Assembly (NCBI GenBank): GCA_964402115.1
Contig: CAYOBW010000082.1
Span: 1 to 26,014 of the forward strand
Reading direction: 5' to 3'
Length of the DNA: 26,014 bases
Origin: CAYOBW01 sp964402115
GTDB lineage: Bacteria; Verrucomicrobiota; Kiritimatiellia; UBA8416; CAYOBW01
Below, piece after piece: positions 16,222 through 24,105 of this stretch (the stretch's first letter is position 1; every line of letters begins with the position of its first letter). The position numbers and the translations under genes are program-made. The notes beneath the pieces were generated by a model. It was given only the letters and a program-made list of their open reading frames with translations. It was not told the DNA's origin and made no database searches.

Positions 16222-17259
16222 TTACTTCCGCAGGAATAGCCAGACGGAGCCGCCGCGTTCGCGGCCGGTGCGGTCGCCGGTCCGGTTGCCGATCAGCAGG
16301 TCCGGCTTGCCGTCGTTGTTCCAGTCCGCGACGGCAATGCGGCAGCGATAGCAGGCCGTGTCGAAACCGGGCAGGGCGATCTGCTCCGGCGCGGCATAGG
16401 CCGGCTGCTTTTCGGTGCCGGTGTTGCGCAGGAACAGCACCTGGGCCCGTTCCGTGCCCAGCAGCAGGTCCCGCTTGCCGTCACCGTCCCAGTCGCAGAG
16501 GTAAGGCGACGGACGCGAAACGCCCGCGATGGGCGCGCCCAGGGGCATGGGGGCCGCCAGCACGGGTTCGCGCGCCGTGCCGGTATTGCGGTAGAAGACC
16601 ACATTCGCGGCGGGGTCCCCCGGGCTGTCCTGCCCGACCAGGATATCCAGCAACCCGTCGCCGTCGGCGTCCGCCACGTGGAGCTTCGAGTAGATGCCCA
16701 TCAGCTCGCCGGACTTTGGCTCAAGGCGATACTGGCCGCTGGCGTCCCGCTTGTACTCGGGGCGCGTGCCTGTGATCGTCTTGCCGCCCGCGGCGAGCTT
16801 GACGCCTGCCTGCAGGGCGGGCGCGTTGCTCGTGCCCCCGTTGCGGAAGAACCACACGTTGCCTTCCGTGTCACCGGCTACCAGGTCGAGCTTCCCGTCT
16901 TGATTCCAATCCACAACCTGTGGATAAGCGCCCACGCATCAGCCACCGCTCAGGCGGATGGGCTTGCCGGCCGCTTCCAGGCAGGTGAAGCCGGTGAAAC
17001 TCGGTGCGGCGTCCGTGCCGCTGTTGAGGTAGAGCCGGACGTTGCCGGGATTGCCGGTGAAGGCGCCGACGATCAGGTCCTTCCGGCCGTCGCCGTTCCA
17101 GTCCGCGACGGCAGGCACCAGGTGGCCGATGCCCGCTTCGTCGTCGAGGGGCTTGTCGCCCACGGTCAGGCGCACTCCCGTCTGCAGTTCCACGGCGCCA
17201 AACGCGGCCGCCGTTCCGGCCAGCAACCCGGCCGCCCATCCCAGTGCGTGGTTCCTCAT
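16222..17259 (-). CDS. Secreted FG-GAP/VCBS propeller protein interrupted by in-frame TGA (candidate selenoprotein or pseudogene)
   Basis: The frame runs 345 codons from the ATG at 17259 to 16222 but contains one internal TGA at 16939-16941, after codon 106. The start has AGGAGG about 9 bases upstream and a Sec signal (NHALGWAAGLLAGTAAAFGA). Five FG-GAP calcium blades are seen: DWNGDGRKD before the TGA; DWNQDGKLD, DADGDGLLD, DWDGDGKRD and DWNNDGKPD after it. The homology is continuous across the stop with no frameshift: RLSGG, TGA, Cys-Val-Gly-Ala-Tyr-Pro. The part after TGA has no signal peptide and only a GTG two codons later with no good ribosome site, so independent expression is unlikely. 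Cys follows the TGA directly. A SECIS-like hairpin lies at 16909-16925. A recent nonsense mutation or a sequencing error remain alternatives. Annotation software would split it at 16935/16939. Confidence 0.75.
16909..16925 (-). promoter_or_regulatory. SECIS-like hairpin downstream of the in-frame TGA
   Basis: In the mRNA, ATCCAC pairs with GTGGAT over 6 bp and closes the loop AGGTT. The loop begins after 19 bases following the TGA. Bacterial SECIS elements sit inside the coding region right after UGA and commonly present a GGU-type apical loop at about this distance, as in E. coli fdhF. There is no comparative support yet. Confidence 0.35.
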
Positions 17260-17323
17260 GGCAGACACTCCTCCTGCCGGTGGTTTCTCGCCACCCGGCG
17301 TTCGTCCTGTGACCGTGACAAAG

Positions 17324-17353
17324 ACGGTAAGCCAGAGGGGCTGGCGCTGTCAA
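17324..17353 (-). promoter_or_regulatory. Candidate promoter for the FG-GAP gene
   Basis: On the minus strand a perfect TTGACA (17353-17348) is followed after 18 bases by TACCGT (17329-17324). The -10 resembles TACGGT at the giant secreted-protein promoter candidate. Confidence 0.4.
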
Positions 17354-17394
17354 TGGCGCAGCCGCTACGCAGGCGGGAGCCTCCCCCCCATCTC

Positions 17395-18438
17395 TTAAGA
17401 TTGTGAGGGGGAGAGAGGATCGGCGGCGGGCTGGTTGCGCTGGCCGGCGCGGCGTTCGTAGAGGAAGACGAGCGAGCCGGGGATGATGATCATGATCTGG
17501 AGCACGTACGTGTAGAAGGCCACGGCCAGCGTCACGGCCGGGTCCACGCCGACCTGCTTGAAGAAATAGAGGAACGCGCCCTCCTTGATGCCGATGCCGA
17601 AGACGGCAATGGGGAGCAGGGACAGCAGCAGGATGATGGGCACGAACGTCAGCTCCTGCGCCCACGGCACCGCCGTGCCGACGCTGCGGAAGAGCAGGTG
17701 TACCTGGACGATGCGCAGGAACTGCACGGCCAGCGTCAGCGCCGCCACGGGGAGCAGCGTGGCGGGGTGCGAGAACTGCCCGCGCAGGGTGGCGTGGATA
17801 TCGCCGAGGCTGGCCACGACCTTCAGGGTCACGCGGTTGACGGCGCGGCAGGCCGCGAAGCGGCTGTCGGCCCGGAACAGGGTGTTCAGCGTGGCGGCCA
17901 GCAGGCGCCGGCCCCAGTCGAACCAGCGCTCGGAGAGGAACAGCAGGATCAGGCCGATCAGCCCGGCCGACAGCACCGCCACCTGCACGAGCACGGCGTG
18001 CTGGCCCAGCGTGTGCCAGGCGGGCAGCACGGCGACGAGCGCGAAGCCCACCAGCGCGAGCACGCCCAGCAGCCGTTCGCAGAGCAGCGAGCTGGCGTTG
18101 GCGGCGACGTTGATCCCGCGCCGGTGCAGGGCGTACATCCGCAGCGCGTCGACGCCGAGGTTGCTGGGGAGAAAGGTGCCGATGAAGCCGGACATCAGCA
18201 CGATGTTCAGCAGCGTCAGCACCGGCGCCCGCACCCCGGCCCGCCGCAGCAGGATCCGCCACTTGAACGCCACCAGGACGGGCGACACGAGCGACAGCAG
18301 GAACGTTGCCACCATCCAGCCCGGCGCCGCCTGCCGCACGCGCTGGATGATCTCCCGCGGGTGGATGGCGTGGAAGATCACGGCCAGCAGCGCCAGGGTG
18401 ACGCACGCCTTCAGGATCGTGGGCAGGTGCTTTTTCAC
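17395..18438 (-). CDS. Flippase-like integral membrane protein (LPG synthase TM family)
   Basis: This 347-residue protein belongs to the lysylphosphatidylglycerol-synthase transmembrane (UPF0104/AglD-like) family. It has about eight membrane segments beginning at residue 8. The family signature GTFLPSNLGVDALRMY lies near residues 87-102, and a second conserved block, LLSLLPIAVFGIGIKEGAFL, near the C-terminal third. The catalytic cytosolic domain of MprF is absent, as usual for stand-alone members, which are thought to move or transfer polyprenyl-linked or lipid substrates. Translation starts at GTG 18438; its GGAG is about 15 bases away, so initiation may depend on coupling to the upstream gene 11 bases before it. 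Together with the YfhO/GT-C-like neighbour it suggests synthesis or export of an envelope glycolipid. Confidence 0.85.
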   Translation of the reverse strand: MKKHLPTILKACVTLALLAVIFHAIHPREIIQRVRQAAPGWMVATFLLSLVSPVLVAFKWRILLRRAGVRAPVLTLLNIVLMSGFIGTFLPSNLGVDALRMYALHRRGINVAANASSLLCERLLGVLALVGFALVAVLPAWHTLGQHAVLVQVAVLSAGLIGLILLFLSERWFDWGRRLLAATLNTLFRADSRFAACRAVNRVTLKVVASLGDIHATLRGQFSHPATLLPVAALTLAVQFLRIVQVHLLFRSVGTAVPWAQELTFVPIILLLSLLPIAVFGIGIKEGAFLYFFKQVGVDPAVTLAVAFYTYVLQIMIIIPGSLVFLYERRAGQRNQPAADPLSPSQS

Positions 18439-18449
18439 GGGCGCGTGCG

Positions 18450-21137
18450 TTACTCCAGGCGTGACAGGGTGACGTCGGCGATGGCCAGCGGCGCCGTGCC
18501 GGCGTAGCGCAGGCCGATGCGCAGGGGGAGCCCGGAGGCGTTCTCGAAGGTGCCCGTGGCCGGCTCACCCGCATGGACGGGAGCAATGATCGTGCGCCCC
18601 AGCCGGTCATCGCACTCGAGCGTGCCGAGGAGCGTGCCCGCCGGGGCGGGGGTCGTGCAGCCGAGCGTGACGCGGTAGCGGCCCGGCTCGAGGGGGAAGC
18701 GCCAGCCGTAGAACACGACGTCGTCGGGATCGTGCACGGGGCGCAGGACGACGTTCTGCGTGACGGGGTCGGTGTAGCCGGCATGGAAGAACGACGCGGC
18801 CGGGAGGCAGACGGCTGCGCCGGGCGCGAGAAAGTCCCACGGGCCGCCCGCCAGCAGGGCGAGGTCCACGTCCACGGCGCCGGCGGTGACGCCCAGCGAG
18901 GCGGCCAGCAGGCCGTAGGGCTGCTGCTGCGAGACGGGCAGGCGCAGCCACTGCCAGTCAGGGGTCGCGATCGCCGCCGCCCGCGCGCCGGTGGGCGTGC
19001 CGTTCTCGAGCGTGGCGACCACGAGCCGTCCCTCGCCGCGCACGCGCACCAGCCACAGCAGGCGCGGGTCGCGCACGGCGGCCACGCCGCCCGCGGGCAA
19101 ACGCCCCGCGCCGGGGGTCAGGCGCAGCGCCCGCCCGCTGCTTGCGGCCGCGTCCTCGATTACGCCGACGCCGTTGGTGGGCAGGCGTTCGGCCTCCCAG
19201 AAGCGCGTTGGGAAGAGCAGCGGCAGGGGCGGGGCTGATTGCGTCGCCAGCTCGGCCGCCGGGCGGGGCGTGGACTCGATCCGGAACGTCCACACGCCGC
19301 CGCTCTGCTCCAGCAGGCGCAGGCGCGGGTGAAGCAGCAGCCGCCGCAGCGTGTCGCCGACGGGGAAGGGGCTCACCTTCTCGGGGAATGCGTTCTCGTA
19401 CAGGACTACGTGGCTGACGCCGGCGGTCGCCAGCCAGGCCAGCTGCGCGTCGTCCAGGTGGCCCTTGTTCACGCTTTCCAGCCGGTCGAAGACGTTGGTG
19501 CGGTAGGCGCGGCTGACGAACGGCTGATAGCCGTTGACCATGCGCACCCGGTACTGGCTGGCGTGGAACTGGTAGAGCGAGGTCCAGTGCGAATCGCCCG
19601 GCCAGAGGGGCGCCACGAGCGCCCGCGGGGCGATTCCCCGTGCGGCGGCGTCGCGTGCGAGGGCGGCATAGGCGGGCTGTTCACGGTCGAGCAGGCAGAC
19701 CGCGGGGCGCAGGGGCTGGCGGTACTCGGCCAGCAGCACAAGGCCCCAGGCCGGGAGCAGGCCCAGCACCCAGCGGCGCCGGCCCTGTGCGGCCAGGCTG
19801 TTCCACGCCCAGCCGGCGAGCAGGGCGAGGAGCGCCGGCGCGAGGCAGAAGATTTTCGCGCTCTGACGGATCATCGTGTAGGGCGGGATGAGCTTGCGGA
19901 TGGCGCGGAAGGCGAGCCCGTGCCACGGGCCGCGCGGTCCCAGCGCCAGCACGCAGACGACAGCCAGCGCGGCCAGCAGGAACAGGACCAGCAGCGTGTC
20001 CGCCCGCCGCCCGGGCTGCCAGGCCGTCGCCAGGCCGCGGCCCAGCGCGCCCCACCGCGGCTGGCCCGCTTCCGCGGGGCCGGGCGCGTCGGTGTCCGTC
20101 CCGGTCGCGGCCGGCTGCACGGCGCGCACCAGCGCGCCCGCCAGCGCCACGGCGGCGACGAGCAGGACGCTCCAGCCGAGGTAGACCTGGCTCGACGAGC
20201 CGTCGGCCAGGTGCCGGATCAGCCCGCGCGCGTGCGGGGCGAACAGCATGGCTTCCTCGGTCCGGCGCCCGCCGTCGGCGAGCAGGTCCGTTGCCGACTG
20301 CGACATGAAGAGGGCGTTGATCAGGAGCGCCACGCCGCCCAGCGCCGCGACGGGCAGGAGGGGCAAGATCACGTCGCGCAGCGTGCGGCTCCAAGGGCGG
20401 AACCGCTCGCGCTGCGCCACGAGCAGCAGGGCCCAGGCCGGCGCCGCCAGCGTGCAGAAGAAGAAGACGTGCGAGTCGGTCCAGGAGGCGAAGAGCAACG
20501 CCAGCCCCGCCAGCACGCCACCGCCGACGCAGCGGTCGCGCACGGCGCGGTCGAGGCCGTAGAGCAGGGCGGGGCACCACAGCAGGGCGAAGCCGAGCGG
20601 GCTGCCGCCGAGCAGGCTGATCCAGTGGAAGGGCAGGGCGATGCCCGGCAGGGCGGCGGCCCAGGCCAGGCCGTCCGAGGTCGTGTGTCGGCGCACGAGC
20701 AGGGCGGTCAGCAGGTAGGCGCCCCACAGGGTCAGGAAGCCCGCGAAGTTCCAGCCGAACGCGCGACCGCCCAGGCTCTCGCCCGCCCAGTAAAGGAACG
20801 AGAAGGGAAAGTAGTAGGGGCCGACGCGGCGCGTGGCTGCGTCATCGCCGAGATTGAATTCGTAAAGGTTGTGGAACCAGGGGGTTTCGCCGCGCAGCAT
20901 GTCGCCCGCCAGCCAGAAGTGGTAGAGCAGCTGCAGGTGATCGCCGGGAGACATGCCGACCACGCGTTGCGGCGTCGGGGAGATGGCGGTGTGCGGGATG
21001 CCCCGGACCACGTGCAGCGGCAGCGGCCACGAGTAGCTCAGCCAGACGGCCGCCGTGACCAGCAGCGAGACCCCGGCCCACTGCCAGGGCCGCGCGCGAC
21101 GGCGGGGAGCGGTTGAAGCACTTTGCATGCTGTCCAT
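18450..21137 (-). CDS. Large YfhO/GT-C-like membrane protein with C-terminal beta domain
   Basis: About 895 residues if started at ATG 21137; ATG 21128 is equally possible and neither has a strong ribosome site. An N-terminal membrane helix (GVSLLVTAAVWLSYSW) is followed by an exposed loop with MSPGDHLQLLYHFWLAGDML, resembling the acidic loop of YfhO and GT-C glycosyltransferases. Roughly eleven more membrane segments run to about residue 460. A soluble region follows with FHASQYRVRMVNGYQPFVSRAY, again YfhO-like. The last 200 residues are beta-rich (GRYRVTLGC, LRIGLRYAGTAPLAIADVTL) and look like a carbohydrate-binding or jelly-roll module. GT-C enzymes transfer sugars from polyprenyl phosphate on the outer side of the membrane. 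The flippase-like gene follows after 11 bases, implying a shared pathway. Exact activity is not known. Confidence 0.8.
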   Translation of the reverse strand: MDSMQSASTAPRRRARPWQWAGVSLLVTAAVWLSYSWPLPLHVVRGIPHTAISPTPQRVVGMSPGDHLQLLYHFWLAGDMLRGETPWFHNLYEFNLGDDAATRRVGPYYFPFSFLYWAGESLGGRAFGWNFAGFLTLWGAYLLTALLVRRHTTSDGLAWAAALPGIALPFHWISLLGGSPLGFALLWCPALLYGLDRAVRDRCVGGGVLAGLALLFASWTDSHVFFFCTLAAPAWALLLVAQRERFRPWSRTLRDVILPLLPVAALGGVALLINALFMSQSATDLLADGGRRTEEAMLFAPHARGLIRHLADGSSSQVYLGWSVLLVAAVALAGALVRAVQPAATGTDTDAPGPAEAGQPRWGALGRGLATAWQPGRRADTLLVLFLLAALAVVCVLALGPRGPWHGLAFRAIRKLIPPYTMIRQSAKIFCLAPALLALLAGWAWNSLAAQGRRRWVLGLLPAWGLVLLAEYRQPLRPAVCLLDREQPAYAALARDAAARGIAPRALVAPLWPGDSHWTSLYQFHASQYRVRMVNGYQPFVSRAYRTNVFDRLESVNKGHLDDAQLAWLATAGVSHVVLYENAFPEKVSPFPVGDTLRRLLLHPRLRLLEQSGGVWTFRIESTPRPAAELATQSAPPLPLLFPTRFWEAERLPTNGVGVIEDAAASSGRALRLTPGAGRLPAGGVAAVRDPRLLWLVRVRGEGRLVVATLENGTPTGARAAAIATPDWQWLRLPVSQQQPYGLLAASLGVTAGAVDVDLALLAGGPWDFLAPGAAVCLPAASFFHAGYTDPVTQNVVLRPVHDPDDVVFYGWRFPLEPGRYRVTLGCTTPAPAGTLLGTLECDDRLGRTIIAPVHAGEPATGTFENASGLPLRIGLRYAGTAPLAIADVTLSRLE

Positions 21138-21217
21138 GATCAAGGCAGTCTGCTCGCCATTTCTCGCGGCAGGCCGACTGCCCGTTGCAGCCCCCGCGAG
21201 GCATCCACACCCTCGTC

Positions 21218-21247
21218 CATATAGCAGACCACAACCGGACGCGCCAA
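21218..21247 (-). promoter_or_regulatory. Weak promoter candidate for the YfhO-like operon
   Basis: On the minus strand TTGGCG (21247-21242) and TATATG (21223-21218) are 18 bases apart. The -35 overlaps the 3' arm of a GAAA-loop hairpin (21244-21261). Confidence 0.2.
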
Positions 21248-21261
21248 GGCGAAAGCCTTGG
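21244..21261 (+). repeat. Perfect hairpin with GAAA tetraloop
   Basis: CCAAGGC and GCCTTGG form a 7-bp stem closing a GAAA (GNRA) loop. It has the same stem and loop size as the hairpins at 98-115 and 149-166 but different flanks. It lies between the methyltransferase relic and the membrane-protein operon. Confidence 0.5.
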
Positions 21262-21270
21262 ACAGGGCAG

Positions 21271-21498
21271 GACGTCGGCAACGTATGGTTGCGCCGTCTT
21301 GTTTTGGCTCCCGACAAACGCGCTGCGTTCAAGCCTCAGTCAACAAGGAATCCTGGCGAGCTTACCGGCAATGTGCGAATGGGCCGCGACTTGGAGCACT
21401 TCACCGAGGGACTGGCGTCGGTCTTCTGCCGGATGGCTCATGCCCTGAAACCCGGCAGTCCATTGGCCTTCACCTACCATCACAATGCGTTGGACGCC
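21271..21498 (+). pseudogene. Relic of a DNA methyltransferase
   Basis: In one plus-strand frame about 76 codons read like an internal piece of a site-specific DNA methylase of the DUF1156-associated type: NVWLRRLV, then FKPQSTRNPGELTGNV, GRDLEHFTEGLASVF, and RMAHALKPGSPLAFTYHHN. The piece has no start, no catalytic NPPY-type motif and no continuation; similarity stops after HHNALDA. The rest of this 407-base spacer (21138-21544) has no other gene. It is therefore a remnant of a longer gene, lost by deletion or left by a past insertion. The family was identified by memory of its conserved phrases, so a search is needed to fix the exact subgroup. Confidence 0.55.
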
Positions 21499-21544
21499 TG
21501 CCGGTGTAAGATCCAGCACGCCTTGTCCAGCACCCCCCGGGATG

Positions 21545-22330
21545 TCACGCCGCCGGACTGCGCAACCAGCGCTGGCTCAGTGCCGTTTCGTCTTCGTATT
21601 CCCTCGCCGTCAGGGACACGAAGGCCGCCGCCTTATCCGGATCGTGCACGAACACGCTGAGGCCCGAAACGGCTTCAAAACGCAAGATGGGAGAGGCGTT
21701 GTTCAGCACGACCAGGTCGATGGCTTCGAAGCGGAGCGCGATCTGGAGACACGCACGCAGGCGCAGCAAGTCGTCGAACGCGGGTGCCGCGGCGAACAGG
21801 ATTCCCACATCCAGATCGCTGTCAGGGCGCGCCCCCTCGCGTGCCTGCGAGCCGAAGACCCAGGCGGCGGCGACGGCCGGGAAACCGGCCAGGGCTGCAC
21901 GCCATGTTTGTGGATCAAGCAGGTGTTCGGCATAGGCCGCGATCTCCCGCGCGAACCGGTCGAAATCGTCGAGCCGGTTGCTCACAATGTCGGTCAACAC
22001 GGTTACGTCGATCCGCTCGTACCGGTGCACGACGAAGTTCCGGAACTGAACCATCTGTCCATAGGCGTCGTGCGGTGTCAGGATGGCCAGCCCGATGCAA
22101 CGTTGCACGGCTTCGGCGCTTGTGGGTGCCGGTGTTTCTCCGCGGAGCGCCAGCAGGCGGTGGCAGATGTCAATGACGACCTCGACGAGAATCTGCAGGT
22201 CGCGCTCCACGGCGCGGCGCGTGCGCCAGTCCGCGGCGAGCAGGCCGGTCGTCACGTGCCCCAGGGAACGGAGTTCCTCCAGCGTCTCCCGCAGGACCTG
22301 CAGTTTGCTCAAGACAACGCCATTGATCAC
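21545..22330 (-). CDS. Fused HEPN-nucleotidyltransferase (HepT-MntA-like) protein
   Basis: This 261-residue protein joins two domains usually encoded separately. Residues about 8-140 form a helical HEPN (DUF86/HepT-like) domain with the RNase signature Rx4HxY, RNFVVHRY at 97-104. Residues about 143-235 form a minimal nucleotidyltransferase: GS at 160-161, ten residues, then D172-L-D174 (GSx10DxD), and a third acidic residue, Asp205, in AIDLVVLN. In HepT-MntA type VII systems the HEPN RNase is the toxin and the nucleotidyltransferase silences it by AMPylation near the HEPN tyrosine. Here all motifs are intact in one chain. The GTG start at 22330 lies 11 bases after the SPFH stop, with AGGGG about 7 bases upstream, so translation is probably coupled to the SPFH genes. 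Confidence 0.85.
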   Translation of the reverse strand: MINGVVLSKLQVLRETLEELRSLGHVTTGLLAADWRTRRAVERDLQILVEVVIDICHRLLALRGETPAPTSAEAVQRCIGLAILTPHDAYGQMVQFRNFVVHRYERIDVTVLTDIVSNRLDDFDRFAREIAAYAEHLLDPQTWRAALAGFPAVAAAWVFGSQAREGARPDSDLDVGILFAAAPAFDDLLRLRACLQIALRFEAIDLVVLNNASPILRFEAVSGLSVFVHDPDKAAAFVSLTAREYEDETALSQRWLRSPAA

Positions 22331-22341
22331 GTGCGCCGCCC

Positions 22342-24105
22342 CTACTTCTTCTGGCCCGACTGCAGCAGCTGCGCGCCGCCGAGGTCGCCGAGGCCGGCTT
22401 TCTGGAGATCGGTCCAGAGCGTGCCCTCGCCGGCGTGGATGACGTTGATGCGCAGGCTGGGGTTGAGGCCGCGGGCGAACTCCGCGAGCGTGTAGGCTTG
22501 CGGATCGCCGAACGCCTGCGCCTTGAGCTGGAAGCCGCGGGCCTTCTCGCCTTCCACCAGCAGGACGGAGCGGGCCTTCGCCTGGCCCATCTGCAGGGTC
22601 TGGAGCGCGCGCACGCCGGCGGTTTCGTTGTCGATCTCCGCCACCTGCTTGAGCGTCGTGGCGCCCAGTTCGGCGACTTCCTTCTCCTGGTCGGCCTTGA
22701 CCTCGGCGCAGAGCTTCTCCGTCTCCTGCTGCACTTCCTGGCTCTTCTGCTCGATCATGCTGGTTTCGGTGTTCAGCTCCGCCTGCTTCTTGGCCGTGTT
22801 CTGCCGCTCCTTGTTCGTCAGGTCCTGCTCGGTTGCCAGGCTGGCCTGCTGGATGGGGGTCAGGATCTGGTCGGGCACGCCCACGTGCCGGATAAGGGCG
22901 TTGTGCACCTTGATCTGCCGCTCTTCCAGCGCCCGCTGCAACTCCTGGGTCAGGTCCGTCTGGAACTTCAGCCGGCCCTCGCCGACGATGAAGTCCGTGG
23001 CCTTGTAAGCCGAACCCTTCAGGCGCGAGATGGACAGGATCTGCGGCATGATGGCTGTCTCCATGACCGCCGGCAGGTCCCCGTAGCTGCGGAAGATCGA
23101 GGCGATCCGTTCCGGGAGCAGTTCGAATTCCACGGTGATGTCGAGGTTGATCTCGAACCCGTCCCGGGAGGGAAACTCCACGAACTGGTTGAGGACGAAC
23201 GACGGCGAGGCCGCGTGCCCCCCTCCCTGCGGCCCGAATGGCTCGGGCGCCGCCTGCTGCTGTTCCGCCTGGGCGTTCGGCGCCTGCATCCGCTGCTGCT
23301 GCTGTGCCGCTGCCTGGGCCGGCGCCCGGCGGGCCTGGTTGCTGAAGAGCGACGACTTCTCGACATAGTCGTCGCGCGCCTTCTTCTGCGCCATAAGGGC
23401 GTTCTGCTGCAGCATCTGCACGCCCTGGGCCTCTCCGTCCACTTGCATGGGAATCGTCTTGGTCAGGACGGCGCCGCCCAGCCTGCCGAGCAGCGAGACC
23501 TGATTCACGCCGATTTCCAGCACGTCGATCTTGTACTGCTTCGGGTTGGCGTAGTAGAGGCCCGGCTGCAGCACGTCCGCCCGCACGCCCTTCTCGCCGG
23601 GGCCGGCGAACTGCCCCTCCGGCGCCGGTTTGCCGGACAGCGACGTCAGCACCCCGACGTAGCCGACGGGGATGCTGATGGCGTCCACGGTCTCGATCTC
23701 GTAGCCGCAGGGATTGAGCCGGTACTTGCCCGGCCCGAGAACGTTCCGCCAGATGCCCTTCTGCCCCGGTGCGGCCAGGAATTCGCCCTCCGGCAGGTCT
23801 TCGCCGACCTTCGCGGTGACCAGGCCCACCTTGCCGGGCGGAATCGTTACGACGGGGCGGATCTCGTGCTCGAACAGCCAGGGATTCAGGAAGTAGCGCC
23901 CTTCGCCCAGCACATCTTCCTGCACGCCCTTCTGCCCCTTGCCGGCCAGGATGCGTCCCGGCGGCAGGGGTTTGCCGGCCTTGGCGGTCACGACTGCCAT
24001 GCAGTTCGGGGGCACGTAGAAGCGGCAGAAACCCCACTCCCAGGCGAACCACAAGCCGCCCACGATCAGGATCGGAATCCAGGCTACACGCAGCATATCT
24101 TTCAT
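22342..24105 (-). CDS. SPFH/band-7 membrane protein with N-terminal repeats and Q-rich linker
   Basis: This 587-residue protein starts at ATG 24105, 7 bases after AGGAGGT and overlapping the upstream stop as ATGA. One membrane helix (about residues 6-24) is followed by three tandem units of about 55-60 residues (37-210) with the pattern G-x-LPxG, KG, VLxxGxYxxNP (for example DVLGEGRYFLNP and NVLGPGKYRLNP). A Gln/Ala-rich linker follows (about 260-295). The SPFH domain begins near residue 300 (FVEFPSRDGFEINLDITVEF) and ends in a long coiled coil (about 415-500). The C-terminus has LAEFARGLNPSLRINVIHAGEGTLWTDL, typical of band-7 tails. SPFH proteins assemble into large membrane-bound rings. The repeats are shared with the upstream paralogue, so the two probably co-assemble. 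Confidence 0.88.
   Translation of the reverse strand: MKDMLRVAWIPILIVGGLWFAWEWGFCRFYVPPNCMAVVTAKAGKPLPPGRILAGKGQKGVQEDVLGEGRYFLNPWLFEHEIRPVVTIPPGKVGLVTAKVGEDLPEGEFLAAPGQKGIWRNVLGPGKYRLNPCGYEIETVDAISIPVGYVGVLTSLSGKPAPEGQFAGPGEKGVRADVLQPGLYYANPKQYKIDVLEIGVNQVSLLGRLGGAVLTKTIPMQVDGEAQGVQMLQQNALMAQKKARDDYVEKSSLFSNQARRAPAQAAAQQQQRMQAPNAQAEQQQAAPEPFGPQGGGHAASPSFVLNQFVEFPSRDGFEINLDITVEFELLPERIASIFRSYGDLPAVMETAIMPQILSISRLKGSAYKATDFIVGEGRLKFQTDLTQELQRALEERQIKVHNALIRHVGVPDQILTPIQQASLATEQDLTNKERQNTAKKQAELNTETSMIEQKSQEVQQETEKLCAEVKADQEKEVAELGATTLKQVAEIDNETAGVRALQTLQMGQAKARSVLLVEGEKARGFQLKAQAFGDPQAYTLAEFARGLNPSLRINVIHAGEGTLWTDLQKAGLGDLGGAQLLQSGQKK

Noticed and set aside
16919..16927. Perfect 9-base DnaA box (TGTGGATAA)
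   Set aside because: It is single, inside a coding region, without an AT-rich element or dnaA/dnaN genes nearby; the match overlaps the hairpin after the in-frame TGA and is probably chance.
22331..24052. In-frame extension of the HEPN-nucleotidyltransferase reading frame far upstream
   Set aside because: The extension is an alternative frame of the SPFH gene with R/G-rich nonsense; the GTG at 22330 with a ribosome-like AGGGG is the sensible start.
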